Under the pieces are notes generated by a model, which saw only the letters and a list, made by a program, of their open reading frames with translations, was not told the DNA's origin and did no database searches. A DNA stretch of 64,000 nucleotides from Protaetiibacter intestinalis. GTDB lineage: Bacteria; Actinomycetota; Actinomycetes; Actinomycetales; Microbacteriaceae. Positions within the stretch are counted from its first letter, which is position 1. Each line of letters begins with the position of its first letter. Shown here in pieces: positions 34,148 to 42,376 of this stretch. The stretch is taken from positions 2,914,001-2,978,000 of the forward strand of contig NZ_CP032630.1 of assembly GCF_003627075.1 (NCBI RefSeq), written 5' to 3'. The position numbers and the translations under genes are program-made.

Positions 34148-34768
34148 CTACGTCAGGTCGCGTGTGGCACGCACGATGAAGTCCGCGATCGGGATGGTGC
34201 GTCCGAGCGGATCTTGGACGAGACGTTCTCGCTCTTCTGCAGTGTCGATCCGCCAACCCGAGGCGGTCAGCCTTTCGGCGACGGACGCCGCGCGGGCTGA
34301 AGCATGGGCGGGTGTGCTGTGGTGGTGGTGGGTGCTGTCTGTGTGGAGGTGGCCGACGATGAGGAGCGAGCCGCCCGGACGGACCCATTCGGCGATGCGG
34401 TCGTAGAACTCCAACTGCGGGATCGTGGGGTGAGCGTAGAAGGTGGTGACGAGATCGTAGGACTCCTTCGGCTGCCAGATGCTGAGGTCTGACTCGACCC
34501 AGTTCACATCGATACCTTCGGCGGCTGCACGCGCATGGGCTTGGCTGAGAGCGTGGGCGGAGATGTCGGCGCCTGTGACGTTCCAGCCGTGGGAGGCGAG
34601 CCAGATCGCTTCGGCTCCCTGGCCGGATCCTGCGTCGAGTGCCGTGCCGGGGGTGAGGCCGGCGAGCTCGGTTTCGAGGTAGGGGTTCGCGGGGAGTAGC
34701 TGCCGCTCGTGACCGGGATCGTGGTTCCAATGCGATTCCCAGAAGTTCTTGTCGAAGGTCTCGCTCAT
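34148..34768 (-). CDS. Class I SAM-dependent methyltransferase
   Basis: 206 residues. Starts MSETFDKNFWESHW; motif I is LDAGSGQGAEAIWLASHGW at about 47, motif II GADISAHAL, and SYDLVTTFYAHPT is the motif-IV region. Related proteins modify small molecules or confer tellurite-type resistance; the substrate is unknown. Its ATG overlaps the TetR stop by four bases, so they are coupled. Confidence 0.88.
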   Translation of the reverse strand: MSETFDKNFWESHWNHDPGHERQLLPANPYLETELAGLTPGTALDAGSGQGAEAIWLASHGWNVTGADISAHALSQAHARAAAEGIDVNWVESDLSIWQPKESYDLVTTFYAHPTIPQLEFYDRIAEWVRPGGSLLIVGHLHTDSTHHHHSTPAHASARAASVAERLTASGWRIDTAEERERLVQDPLGRTIPIADFIVRATRDLT

Positions 34769-35394
34769 GAAGCGCGCTCCTGAGTGGCGCGCGCGAATGC
34801 GGCGACGACGTCGTCGTGCACGGTGCGCAACGTGACGCCTGCGGTCTTCTGGTCGACACGGCGCACCCATTCGTCGAAGGTGAGGTGCATCATCGCGGCG
34901 AAACTCTCAGCGACGGCGTGAGCGTCGAGTTGGGGCAGGCCTGCGCTGTCGTGCAGTGCCTGAGCGATGCGCTCGGCCAGGGCAGCGTTGCGTTGCAGGC
35001 CGGCTGCGACCAGCGACGGGTTGTCTTTCATGAGCCGCCGTACTCGGAGGAAGCGGTCGTAGCCCTCTGGGTCGGCGTCGAATGCGTCGGTCATGGAGTT
35101 CCAGGCGTCGTCGAGGGCGCGGCGGGGGTTGTCGGTCGTTGAGGACTCTGCCGCTGTGACGAGCTCCGCCTCGAAGCCGCCGTCGTCGACGAGGACGGCG
35201 GCTTCCTTGCCCGGGCAGTGGCGGAAGAACGTCGTGCGGGAGATCCCGGCTGCCGCGGCGATGTCCTCCACAGTCGTCGCGGTCACCCCGTTGCGCTCGA
35301 ACAGCTCGACCGCGGCATTCGCGATCGAGCGCGCCATCTCCCGTCTGCGGCGTTCCCGCAGGTTTGGGGTGGCTGATGGTCGATGGGTGTTCAT
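34765..35394 (-). CDS. TetR-family repressor
   Basis: 209 residues. N-terminal helix-turn-helix at about 22-65 (ARSIANAAVELFERNGVTAT, TVEDIAAAAGISRTTFFRH); the C-terminal ligand domain is variable. Divergent from the MFS exporter across a 75 bp gap with a perfect palindrome, the standard layout of a drug-inducible efflux switch. Confidence 0.92.
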   Translation of the reverse strand: MNTHRPSATPNLRERRRREMARSIANAAVELFERNGVTATTVEDIAAAAGISRTTFFRHCPGKEAAVLVDDGGFEAELVTAAESSTTDNPRRALDDAWNSMTDAFDADPEGYDRFLRVRRLMKDNPSLVAAGLQRNAALAERIAQALHDSAGLPQLDAHAVAESFAAMMHLTFDEWVRRVDQKTAGVTLRTVHDDVVAAFARATQERAS

Positions 35395-35422
35395 GGTCCC
35401 ATTTTAGCACACCGTGTTATTA

Positions 35423-35437
35423 TGGTACTCAGTACCA
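35423..35437. promoter_or_regulatory. TetR operator TGGTACTCAGTACCA
   Basis: Perfect 15 bp palindrome centred at 35430, between the divergent TetR and exporter starts and next to a TTATTAT -10-like sequence. Confidence 0.75.
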
Positions 35438-35469
35438 GTTTAGGCGCAAGTGCCGCAAGGAGATATCAG

Positions 35470-36915
35470 ATGGCAAACACCCTCAACATCAAACCAAGTC
35501 CCTCGACGGACCCGCCTCGTAGGGCCGGGCTCGCGCTGGGACTGCTTCTCGTCTCGGCCTTCGTCGTCGTTCTCAACGAGACCGCGATGGGAGTCGCGAT
35601 CCCGCCGATCATGGCCGACTTCGGGGTCACGGCAAGCGCCGCGCAGTGGCTGACCACAGCGTTCATGCTCACGATGGCGGTGGTGATCCCGGTGACCGGG
35701 TTGCTGCTGCAGCGCTACACGCTGCGCCGCAACTTCTTCACCGCAATGGGCCTCTTCGCCCTGGGAACGACGCTCGCGGCGATCGCCCCGATATTCGAGC
35801 TGCTCCTCGTGGCGCGCATCGTGCAGGCGACCGGGACGGCGATCATGCTGCCTCTGCTGTTCACCACGGTCATGAATCTCGTGGAGCCCGACAAGCGGGG
35901 ACGCAGCATGGGGCTCGTCGCTGTCGTCACTGCTGTCGCCCCTGCGATCGGCCCGACAGTGTCCGGGGTGATCCTCAGCGGGCTCGGCTGGCGGTGGATT
36001 TTTCTGATCGTCCTGCCGATCGCGCTCATTGCGATCGCGGCAGGTGCACGCTGGCTCCGCAACGTCACGCCCACTTCGCATGCACGATTCGACATCCTTT
36101 CCGTCGCGCTGTCGGCGCTGGGGTTCGCAGGCCTCATCTACGGCCTCGTCAGCATCGGCGAGCCGCGTGGCGCGAAAGGCAGCTTCGGGATCTGGCTGCC
36201 GCTAGCCGTTGGCGTCGCCGCGCTCGCGGCCCTGATCGTGCGTCAGCTGGCGTTGCGGCACACCGACAGGATGCTGCTCGATGTCCGTGTGTTCGCCCAC
36301 CGTGCGTTCACCTTGTCGACCGTCGCGATCGTCGTCGTCTCGATGGCGTTGTTCGGTTCCCTCATCCTGCTCCCGCTCTACATCCAGCAGGTCCTCGGTG
36401 AGCCCGCGCACGTCGCCGGGTTGATGCTCCTACCGGGCGGAATCCTCTCCGGGTTGCTCGCGCCGTTCGTCGGAGCCCTCTACGACAAAGTCGGCCCTCG
36501 GGTGCTCATCCTGCCCGGCTCGATCGTCGTCGCCCTCGCCATGTTCGCCCTCTCGACTCTGGGAGGCGAGACCCCGGTCGGTCTCGTCATCGCCATGCAC
36601 CTGTTCCTCAGCGTCGGCACTTCGCTCATGGTGACTCCCCTCATGACCACCGCGCTCGGTTCGGTCACCCCGGTCCAGTACCCTCACGGCAGCGCGATCG
36701 TCAACACTCTGCAGCAGGTCTCCGGGGCCGCCGGCATCGCACTGTTCGTGACCCTGTTCAGCCTCGGTGCCACCTCCGGAACAGGAACACCCGCCGCTTC
36801 CGCGGGCGGCGTCCAACTCGCCTTCCTCATCGGAGCACTCATCAGCTGCGCGGCTATCCCGGTTGCCGTCTTCCTGCGTCGCCCCACCCAGCCCGAATCG
36901 GCGGAGTCGTCATGA
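35470..36915 (+). CDS. MFS multidrug exporter, DHA2 (14-helix) type
   Basis: 481 residues, about 14 membrane helices. Signature elements include LNETAMGVAIPPIMADFG, WLTTAFMLTMAVVIPVTG and the motif C-like AVAPAIGPTVSGVIL typical of drug:H+ antiporters. Start at 35470 (MANTLNIKPS) with AAGGAG seven bases upstream. Next gene overlaps its stop by four bases (ATGA). Confidence 0.92.
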   Translation: MANTLNIKPSPSTDPPRRAGLALGLLLVSAFVVVLNETAMGVAIPPIMADFGVTASAAQWLTTAFMLTMAVVIPVTGLLLQRYTLRRNFFTAMGLFALGTTLAAIAPIFELLLVARIVQATGTAIMLPLLFTTVMNLVEPDKRGRSMGLVAVVTAVAPAIGPTVSGVILSGLGWRWIFLIVLPIALIAIAAGARWLRNVTPTSHARFDILSVALSALGFAGLIYGLVSIGEPRGAKGSFGIWLPLAVGVAALAALIVRQLALRHTDRMLLDVRVFAHRAFTLSTVAIVVVSMALFGSLILLPLYIQQVLGEPAHVAGLMLLPGGILSGLLAPFVGALYDKVGPRVLILPGSIVVALAMFALSTLGGETPVGLVIAMHLFLSVGTSLMVTPLMTTALGSVTPVQYPHGSAIVNTLQQVSGAAGIALFVTLFSLGATSGTGTPAASAGGVQLAFLIGALISCAAIPVAVFLRRPTQPESAESS

Positions 36916-37523
36916 CACGGCCCGATCGGGAGATCATCATCATCGGCGGAGGTCCAGCGGGACTGAGTGCCGCACTGACGCTCGCCCGCGCACGGCGCAG
37001 CGTGAGCATCATCGACAACGGCGAACTCCGAAACGCACCCGCGGTCGCTGCCCACGGCCTGCTGGGACTCGAAGGGATCAACCCGCTCGAGTTCCTCGCA
37101 CGCGGACGCGACGAAGTCGCATCCTTCGGCGGTGAAATCGTCCACGGGAAAGTCGTCGCCGTCTCACCTGATCCCGACAGATTCGCTGTCCACCTCGCGG
37201 ACGGCAACGCCCTCGCCGCAGGCACCCTGCTGATCGCGACCGGCGTCACCGACGAGTTCCCACCCATAGCGGGACTGCGCGAGCGTTGGGGTCACGATGT
37301 CGTTCACTGTCCGTACTGCCACGGCTGGGAGATCCGCGACCAGCGCATCGGACTCATCGCTACCGGCCCGACGTCCGCGCTCCACCCTCCACGACTGGCG
37401 CGCCCAACACCGCCTCGCCGAGATGACCGAGAAGCAGCAGAAAACGAAGAGAGCCTCCCGCATTTCTGCGGAAGGCTCTCCTTCACTACCGCACAGGGTC
37501 ATTCAGTCCATAGGTTTGAATAA
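36912..37523 (+). pseudogene. Thioredoxin-reductase-like FAD oxidoreductase, truncated
   Basis: The first about 157 residues are a normal TrxB-like FAD protein: IIIIGGGPAGLSAALTLARA, LLIATGVTDEFPPIAG and HCPYCHGWEIRDQRIG with the redox CPYC pair. Homologues are about 300 residues and continue into an NAD domain; here similarity stops near position 37,382 and the frame runs on through unrelated Pro/Arg-rich sequence to 37,523. The lost half lies where a terminator and tRNA fragment begin, so an insertion or deletion cut the gene. Coupled to the exporter upstream. Confidence 0.75.
37449..37480 (-). terminator. Hairpin terminator of the tRNA-Pro locus
   Basis: GAGAGCCTcCCGCA pairs with TGCGGaAGGCTCTC around a TTTC loop. 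On the minus strand it lies 52 bp beyond the tRNA 3' end, the expected place for the native tRNA terminator. Confidence 0.75.
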
Positions 37524-37531
37524 GCCTGTAC

Positions 37532-37576
37532 TGGTCGGGCTGACAGGATTTGAACCTGCGACCCCTTGACCCCCAG
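37532..37576 (-). other. 3' half of tRNA-Pro(GGG): attachment-site remnant
   Basis: On the minus strand the 45 bases run from the anticodon loop CTGGGGG through the 3' anticodon stem TCAAG, variable loop, T arm (GCAGG-TTCAAAT-CCTGT) to acceptor CAGCCCG and encoded ACCA end. Bases before the loop (higher coordinates) cannot form the 5' anticodon strand CTTGA, D arm or acceptor, so only the 3' half is present. A displaced tRNA 3' end is the product of integration by a tyrosine recombinase into a tRNA gene. Confidence 0.8.
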
Positions 37577-37669
37577 GCGTCCAGACGCATACGCCGGGGC
37601 CAAAATCCGCGTGTTTCCGGGTCTCAGATCATGCAGAGCACGTCACGAGACGCATGGATTTCATGATTC

Positions 37670-37688
37670 TGGTCCCCTTTTGGTCCCC
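37670..37688 (+). repeat. Direct repeat TGGTCCCC x2, possible integrase arm sites
   Basis: TGGTCCCC at 37670-37677 and 37681-37688, 11 bp apart, about 95 bp inside the tRNA remnant. Short phased repeats flanking the core are typical integrase arm-binding sites; inference only. Confidence 0.4.
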
Positions 37689-37771
37689 CTCAATGCGGAC
37701 CCCAACCGCTCCGCCTTCAAACCAGCGCACTGTCGTCGCCCGGAAGCACCTGCATTTGGTTGACAGGACAT

Positions 37772-38407
37772 TCACTGCGGTTCGCATGGCGAGTTCCGCT
37801 CGCGCAACTTGCCGCCGACCTTGAGCAACGATGCGCGAGAGGTTCGTCCATCGAAGGCTTCCTGAATCCAGCTTCTCAAGGAGCTCTGGCTCGTGGGCGG
37901 AACGTAGTAGTTCGCGTAACCCGTCTCGCCGTTAGGCGCAAGGTTGGCCGACAACCGCGCGGGGATGCTAGGGCTAGACCCAGCGACTGACGGGAGCTGA
38001 ACTGCTAGAAGCCCGTTCGGAGTGGGGTCCGAACGAAGGCTCGTATATATCTCCCAGTCCACAAACTTTCGAGCCCAGGTGCACTCACCAATCGCCACGA
38101 GAGTCACAGTCGAGTCCCGCAGGAACTTGGACTTGATCGTTTGACGGATGTACGCGACGTTCGTCGAATCTATGATGTCGGAGCCATCTTCTTCCATGCC
38201 TATAGCTCGCGGTATGAAAACATCGGTGTTCCCCTCAATGAACTCGAGAACCTCCACCGCATCCACTGCGTGATAGCTAATAAACACTTTATGACGAATA
38301 GGCGACGATGCTGTCTTTCGATCCCCCTCCGCAATACTTTGGTACTGCCGTGTTATTGCAGCCAACTCCCGTAGCGCGCCCAGGGTGCGCGAACTGTACA
38401 TGCCCAC
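37772..38407 (-). CDS. ThsB-like TIR-domain protein (second TIR)
   Basis: 211 residues. After about 38 residues: RHKVFISYHAVDAVEVLEFI, DIIDSTNVAYIRQTIKSKFL, STVTLVAIGECTWARKFVDW and EIYTSL, the order of strands and the conserved WEI Glu of the ThsB/MTH538-type TIR family (formerly DUF1863). In Thoeris, ThsB uses NAD+ to make a cyclic ADP-ribose isomer signal. Last gene of a four-gene minus-strand operon, eight bases after the SLOG protein. GC is clearly below the chromosomal part. Confidence 0.8.
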   Translation of the reverse strand: MGMYSSRTLGALRELAAITRQYQSIAEGDRKTASSPIRHKVFISYHAVDAVEVLEFIEGNTDVFIPRAIGMEEDGSDIIDSTNVAYIRQTIKSKFLRDSTVTLVAIGECTWARKFVDWEIYTSLRSDPTPNGLLAVQLPSVAGSSPSIPARLSANLAPNGETGYANYYVPPTSQSSLRSWIQEAFDGRTSRASLLKVGGKLRERNSPCEPQ

Positions 38408-38415
38408 AGATTCTC

Positions 38416-40359
38416 CTAACGCGCCTGCTCTATTACTGCCCTGAGCCGTTCAATAACATCTTCCGGGTCGCCATACCTAGCCAAGAAGCCCAGTTGGTAC
38501 TTCGTGGATCGAACCTGATCAGCGTTGCCATGCCGAGCCGCCTCCGCGTACTGTTCCGCAACCTCGTCAACAGGCGTACCGCCTTCAAGACACTCGTGCA
38601 GCGTCAGTTCCGCGCGTGTTGCAAGTGCCCAGTAGTCAGTCGGCCCGTCCGCAATCGCAAGCCTATTGAGGAAACGGGAGACCGTGAGAACCTCGTTAAA
38701 TTCCTCTCGAAAGGAATCGTCTCTCTCCCGCCCGCCGAGGCGAAGTGCCATAAGCAGGTTGACCCCCGTGTAGTAGCTAGGGTCGCTTTCGAAGCCGGCA
38801 CGATACTTCTCTGCCATCTCCCGGAAAAGACTCACCGCAACGGCTGGATCCCCGCTGTCGAGCTGCTTCTCTAGCTCTCGTTTGATCAGTCCTCCCCAGC
38901 TACCGTATGTCTCAGAGTCCGCGTACCCGGCCTTCTCGGCGTCCTCAAGATATGTGCGAGCCGTGCGCCAGAGCTCCTGCCTGGTTTCGGGGTCTTGTGC
39001 ATCCTCCCCTAAGCGTCGGTAGACCATGACGCTCTCCTGAAGCCAGATTCGATGTAGCGGATCATCTGGGGTTGGCTGAGTGAGTTCTAGTAGCGCCCGT
39101 GCGTCCTCGTAGGCCCCTTCCGCATGCAGTCCAATAGCCAGTTCGATCCGGAGGCTGCGACGTAGCCCTTCGTGGACTTCCGTCGCGCTGGCTACCCATT
39201 CCGCTGCAGCCTTCATCGCGACCGCGTCAGATGACTTGATCGCCACACTTATCCTGTCGCGCGCCCCGTTCTCAACGGTTAACGCGGCGGCGACCTGCGA
39301 GAGCTGCGAGTAGGGTCTCGTCAACGCGGCGAGATCGAACCAGCTATGCGCTGGACTATCCACTTCGAGTTCACTGGTCACGCGTTCAATAACAGGTCGC
39401 AGGGCTCGAATTGCTTCCTCGGCTTGCGTATCCGAAACCGCCTGCCCGCGCGTGAATGAATGAATGCGGATCATGTTGATATCGAAGGGTGGGGCGGAGC
39501 GCGCGTGCCCTTCAACATGTGGATTGATCAGAACGGTAGCTCGGTCTGCGAATATGTGTCTAACGCCGAGCTCATACGCGACATTGAAATTCGTGGCCGT
39601 AAGATCAACCAATGCGAGGTCAGAATTCGCTAAGGCCGCTATCATGCCCGAGTGTATGATTCCACTGTCGGTCTCGAGATCTGCCCTGTTCCAGCTAATA
39701 TCAGCATCTTCCAACAGCGGACGATAAACCCTGTGAAACGCCGGATCGCAGTCCACCTTCTTCCCGGTACGAACATCCTTTTTAACCCCGTAGGGCATGA
39801 CGATGAAAGCCGATACTTGGTCATGAATGGGAGCCAAATCCAACACGAAATGCCCCCTCTCCTCGGCTCGTAGAACGAGGTTGTCAGTGACCGTCGGCGC
39901 CCCTGGGTCGGGCGTCGGGCGGATAGCGACGACCCAGACGCGTTCGTCCGTTCCTTCAACCAATGCGCCGGCGTCGTCAAGCATGGCGAGGTTGTGTTCG
40001 TTGAACGCTTCCGCGGTCTCTTGGACTGGACGATCCCCTTCTACTAAATCGACGGCCACGTCACTGACTATCCGGTCAAAATGTGCGAGCCAGCGAGCGC
40101 CCCTTGGCTCAACGCTAGTTCTCCTGAAATCCTCCTTCGCGAAGGGCAGGAGCACGCGTAGTGGAATACCCTCCGACAACGCCGCGCGAGCAAAGAGAAT
40201 GTCTGAACCAGAAGCCAGTGCTCCAACCAAGCGACTTGGCTGAAGCGATTGAAAGAGCCCTCTGAGCCGTGTCAGAAGCTCCTCCTCGGACCCTTCGGGC
40301 AACCGAGCCACTGCTCGTCCAACCTCATCGGCCTGAACTCCCGCGTACAGAATGATCAC
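38416..40359 (-). CDS. SLOG + deoxyribosyltransferase-like + TRAFs-binding-like protein
   Basis: 647 residues, three parts. (1) About 1-120, a SLOG-type Rossmann domain: MIILYAGVQADE and GALASGSDILFARAALSEG followed by IPLRVLLPFAKEDF, a nucleotide-derivative binding fold. (2) About 170-310, similar to nucleoside deoxyribosyltransferase/deoxyribohydrolase folds: FIVMPYGVKK, ANSDLALVDLTATNFNVAYE and LGVRH, with Asp and Glu suited to N-glycosidase chemistry. (3) About 350-645, helical repeats resembling the DUF4071 TRAFs-binding region. GTG start with GGAGG upstream. In Thoeris ThsA a SLOG domain senses the TIR product; here SLOG is joined to a different predicted NADase-like enzyme. Confidence 0.7.
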   Translation of the reverse strand: MIILYAGVQADEVGRAVARLPEGSEEELLTRLRGLFQSLQPSRLVGALASGSDILFARAALSEGIPLRVLLPFAKEDFRRTSVEPRGARWLAHFDRIVSDVAVDLVEGDRPVQETAEAFNEHNLAMLDDAGALVEGTDERVWVVAIRPTPDPGAPTVTDNLVLRAEERGHFVLDLAPIHDQVSAFIVMPYGVKKDVRTGKKVDCDPAFHRVYRPLLEDADISWNRADLETDSGIIHSGMIAALANSDLALVDLTATNFNVAYELGVRHIFADRATVLINPHVEGHARSAPPFDINMIRIHSFTRGQAVSDTQAEEAIRALRPVIERVTSELEVDSPAHSWFDLAALTRPYSQLSQVAAALTVENGARDRISVAIKSSDAVAMKAAAEWVASATEVHEGLRRSLRIELAIGLHAEGAYEDARALLELTQPTPDDPLHRIWLQESVMVYRRLGEDAQDPETRQELWRTARTYLEDAEKAGYADSETYGSWGGLIKRELEKQLDSGDPAVAVSLFREMAEKYRAGFESDPSYYTGVNLLMALRLGGRERDDSFREEFNEVLTVSRFLNRLAIADGPTDYWALATRAELTLHECLEGGTPVDEVAEQYAEAARHGNADQVRSTKYQLGFLARYGDPEDVIERLRAVIEQAR

Positions 40360-40414
40360 TTGGCTACCTCCGATGTAGGACGCCCCGCGATGCGTGCCTG
40401 GGGTGCTATCAAGT

Positions 40415-40876
40415 TCATCGGCCGCATGTGGTTGGCGTGTTCATCGGCATACTCTTGCCCCGAGAGGTGGCAGCGATCGCTCGTTCGATCGCGTCGTCGA
40501 ACTGGTTGACGTCAGATGGCGAGCTCCAGTCGAGAATCTCGGCACCATACTCTGTTAGCCCTTCGGGCACAGTAGCATCGGGGTCGATACGGATGCCGAT
40601 GATCCCTTTCCCCTGCTCTTTGCTCCATTGGATCTCTTTTTCGACCCACTCGCTCTGCGCCGTCTCCTTGCCGATGAGCACGATCGTCGCCGATGACCCC
40701 TTGATCTTCTCCTTGATCTTCCGACTGATGTAGTCGGAGTTCTGGCTCTTTACGGGGTCGAGTAAGTGTCGTCCAGTGAAGTCCACGTTGACGTTTTTGT
40801 TGTAGGTCATCAGGTTGAGGCCGCGAGCCTTCATCTGGTCGGCATGCTGGTAGCTGATGAATACGCGACGGGTCAT
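40415..40876 (-). CDS. ThsB-like TIR-domain protein (first TIR)
   Basis: 153 residues, almost only a TIR domain: MTRRVFISYQHADQMKA, SDYISRKIKEKIKGSSATIV, LIGKETAQSEWVEKEIQWSK and GIIGIRIDPD. The SEWVEKEI segment holds the conserved catalytic-type Glu region of the ThsB/MTH538 family. Overlaps the zinc-ribbon gene by four bases (ATGA) and is 55 bp before the SLOG gene. It is distinct in sequence from the second TIR protein, so the two are not a recent duplication. Confidence 0.82.
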   Translation of the reverse strand: MTRRVFISYQHADQMKARGLNLMTYNKNVNVDFTGRHLLDPVKSQNSDYISRKIKEKIKGSSATIVLIGKETAQSEWVEKEIQWSKEQGKGIIGIRIDPDATVPEGLTEYGAEILDWSSPSDVNQFDDAIERAIAATSRGKSMPMNTPTTCGR

Positions 40877-41679
40877 GCGTCCTCCTCGGCTGGCGCAAGA
40901 GTCGCCATCTGCTTACAAAGCGGGCATCTCTTTAGTAGAGCGCCGCTCTTGATGACGTAACCGCACTCGCGGCATCGCCACTTGCGGTTCTTCGAGCTGT
41001 TCGGAACCTTGGACAGTTCTGCATCGGTTTGGTAATAGCCGGCGGCGTCGTCCCAGGTGAAGCCGAACTCCCTCCCCCACGATGGGTATGCATATCCAGA
41101 TCGGGCGCGGGCAAATGTCTCGACGCGGGCCACCTCGCTCAGGTAATCTGCAGTGCGGTCTGGCCGATTGTCACAGAGTTTACGGAGTTCTGAAGTCGTA
41201 GCGACGTCTATCGGCTTCATCGTACGGAACTGAGCAGAGCAGATTGTCGCCAACGGTTCGGGCAGGTCGCTCGCCAGGATGGGCTCAATGAAGCGCATGG
41301 TTGCCGCCGCGAGAGCGTAGTCGCGATTCACTGCCCCTTGAGTACCTTCGGTGTACCAGCCGACGTGGTAGTAGCCGGACACAACACGACCTTGGTGCTT
41401 CCTTCTAGTCGTAAGAAAAAACACGGTCGCCGCGCCGTCGTTGACGATGCGGTTTCGCATCGATGGTTCACAGGTGGAGAACAGCCCGTAGGTTCCGGTC
41501 TCGATGTTTGGGTCACTCTTGTTGTCTGCAGGCCGAGTGATCTCGCGAACCGGCCATCGGGCGAGAGGCTCCGAAAAGTAGACAGAGAGGTATCCACGTC
41601 CAGCGTCCGATAGCTCTCGCCACGGGTCGCCGAGGCGACGCGCCGTCGCGCCTCCCGCCATAACCCCGTCATCTCGCAT
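40873..41679 (-). CDS. Zinc-ribbon protein with possible PUA/EVE-like domain
   Basis: 268 residues, first gene of the TIR operon. The C-terminus has WRCRECGYVIKSGALLKRCP plus LCK, a CxxC...CxxC zinc ribbon. The N-terminal about 130 residues include YGLFSTCEPSMRNRI, TVFFLTTRRK and GYYHVGWYTEG, which recall PUA/EVE-type folds that read modified bases, but this is a weak resemblance. No close family recognised. It could be the recognition subunit of the system. Confidence 0.6.
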   Translation of the reverse strand: MRDDGVMAGGATARRLGDPWRELSDAGRGYLSVYFSEPLARWPVREITRPADNKSDPNIETGTYGLFSTCEPSMRNRIVNDGAATVFFLTTRRKHQGRVVSGYYHVGWYTEGTQGAVNRDYALAAATMRFIEPILASDLPEPLATICSAQFRTMKPIDVATTSELRKLCDNRPDRTADYLSEVARVETFARARSGYAYPSWGREFGFTWDDAAGYYQTDAELSKVPNSSKNRKWRCRECGYVIKSGALLKRCPLCKQMATLAPAEEDA

Positions 41680-41746
41680 ACCTTGATGCTAGGGGTGACC
41701 TCTGACACATCCCGGGAGCCACGCTGGATGGAGCGGAGGAGCTGGG

Positions 41747-42370
41747 ATGTCTGAGACAAGCCTCGTCATCCGACCAGGTGCCGTCGTCGTCTTCGAGGGA
41801 CTCGACCGAACCGGGAAGTCGACGCAGCTGGAGCGACTCCGAGCTGCGGTCGGGAACAGTTCGACGGTATTCGCCCACATGCCGAGCGGTTTCACTCCCT
41901 TCACCAAGAGCGTGTATATGGCGTTGGAGGGCGCGACCGCCGACGAGAGACCCACGTCGGGTCTGGCGCAGCAACTCGCGCATCTTGCGTGTCACGCTGA
42001 GTCGATCCGAGAACTCGAGCGGGCGGTCGAGATGCAGTCGTTGATCCTCGATCGCTGGTGGTGGTCGACCCTCGCCTACGGGTGGTACGGCGGATCGGTG
42101 GAGCAATCTGGGTTGTCCGAGGGGAGCTTTCGCGAGCTCATCAAAACGATCTGGGCGCCTATCGTCCCATCGGTCGTGTTTGTATTCCTTGAACCCCATC
42201 ATGTTGACGGCAACAACACAGAGGGCGTAGAGGCGGGTTACCGTGCGCTCATCGAAGAGCACTCTGATCTCGCGGTTGTCATTCCGAGCGGCAGCGAAGA
42301 GTCAACATACGCTTTGGTAACAGCAAGCCTCCTCGAACGTGGGCTTGCTTACCTGGGACAAGCACGGTGA
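41747..42370 (+). CDS. Thymidylate kinase-like P-loop kinase
   Basis: 207 residues. Walker A is VVVFEGLDRTGKSTQLERL at about 13-31; ILDRWWWSTLAYG is the DRxxxSxxAY motif of dTMP kinases. The usual lid is not obvious. A housekeeping tmk is expected elsewhere, so this copy is probably specialised. ATG has GGAGGAGCTGGG upstream. Followed seven bases later by a thymidylate synthase-like gene; divergent from the TIR operon, 67 bp gap. Confidence 0.8.
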   Translation: MSETSLVIRPGAVVVFEGLDRTGKSTQLERLRAAVGNSSTVFAHMPSGFTPFTKSVYMALEGATADERPTSGLAQQLAHLACHAESIRELERAVEMQSLILDRWWWSTLAYGWYGGSVEQSGLSEGSFRELIKTIWAPIVPSVVFVFLEPHHVDGNNTEGVEAGYRALIEEHSDLAVVIPSGSEESTYALVTASLLERGLAYLGQAR

Positions 42371-42376
42371 CCTTTC

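Noticed and set aside
37297..37569. Short plus-strand frame ending VGLTGFEPATP
   Set aside because: This is the well-known false protein read from antisense tRNA sequence; the DNA is the tRNA-Pro 3' half and its terminator.
37532..37610. Complete tRNA-Pro gene
   Set aside because: Sequence past the anticodon loop cannot form the 5' anticodon stem, D arm or acceptor strand, so only the 3' half is present.
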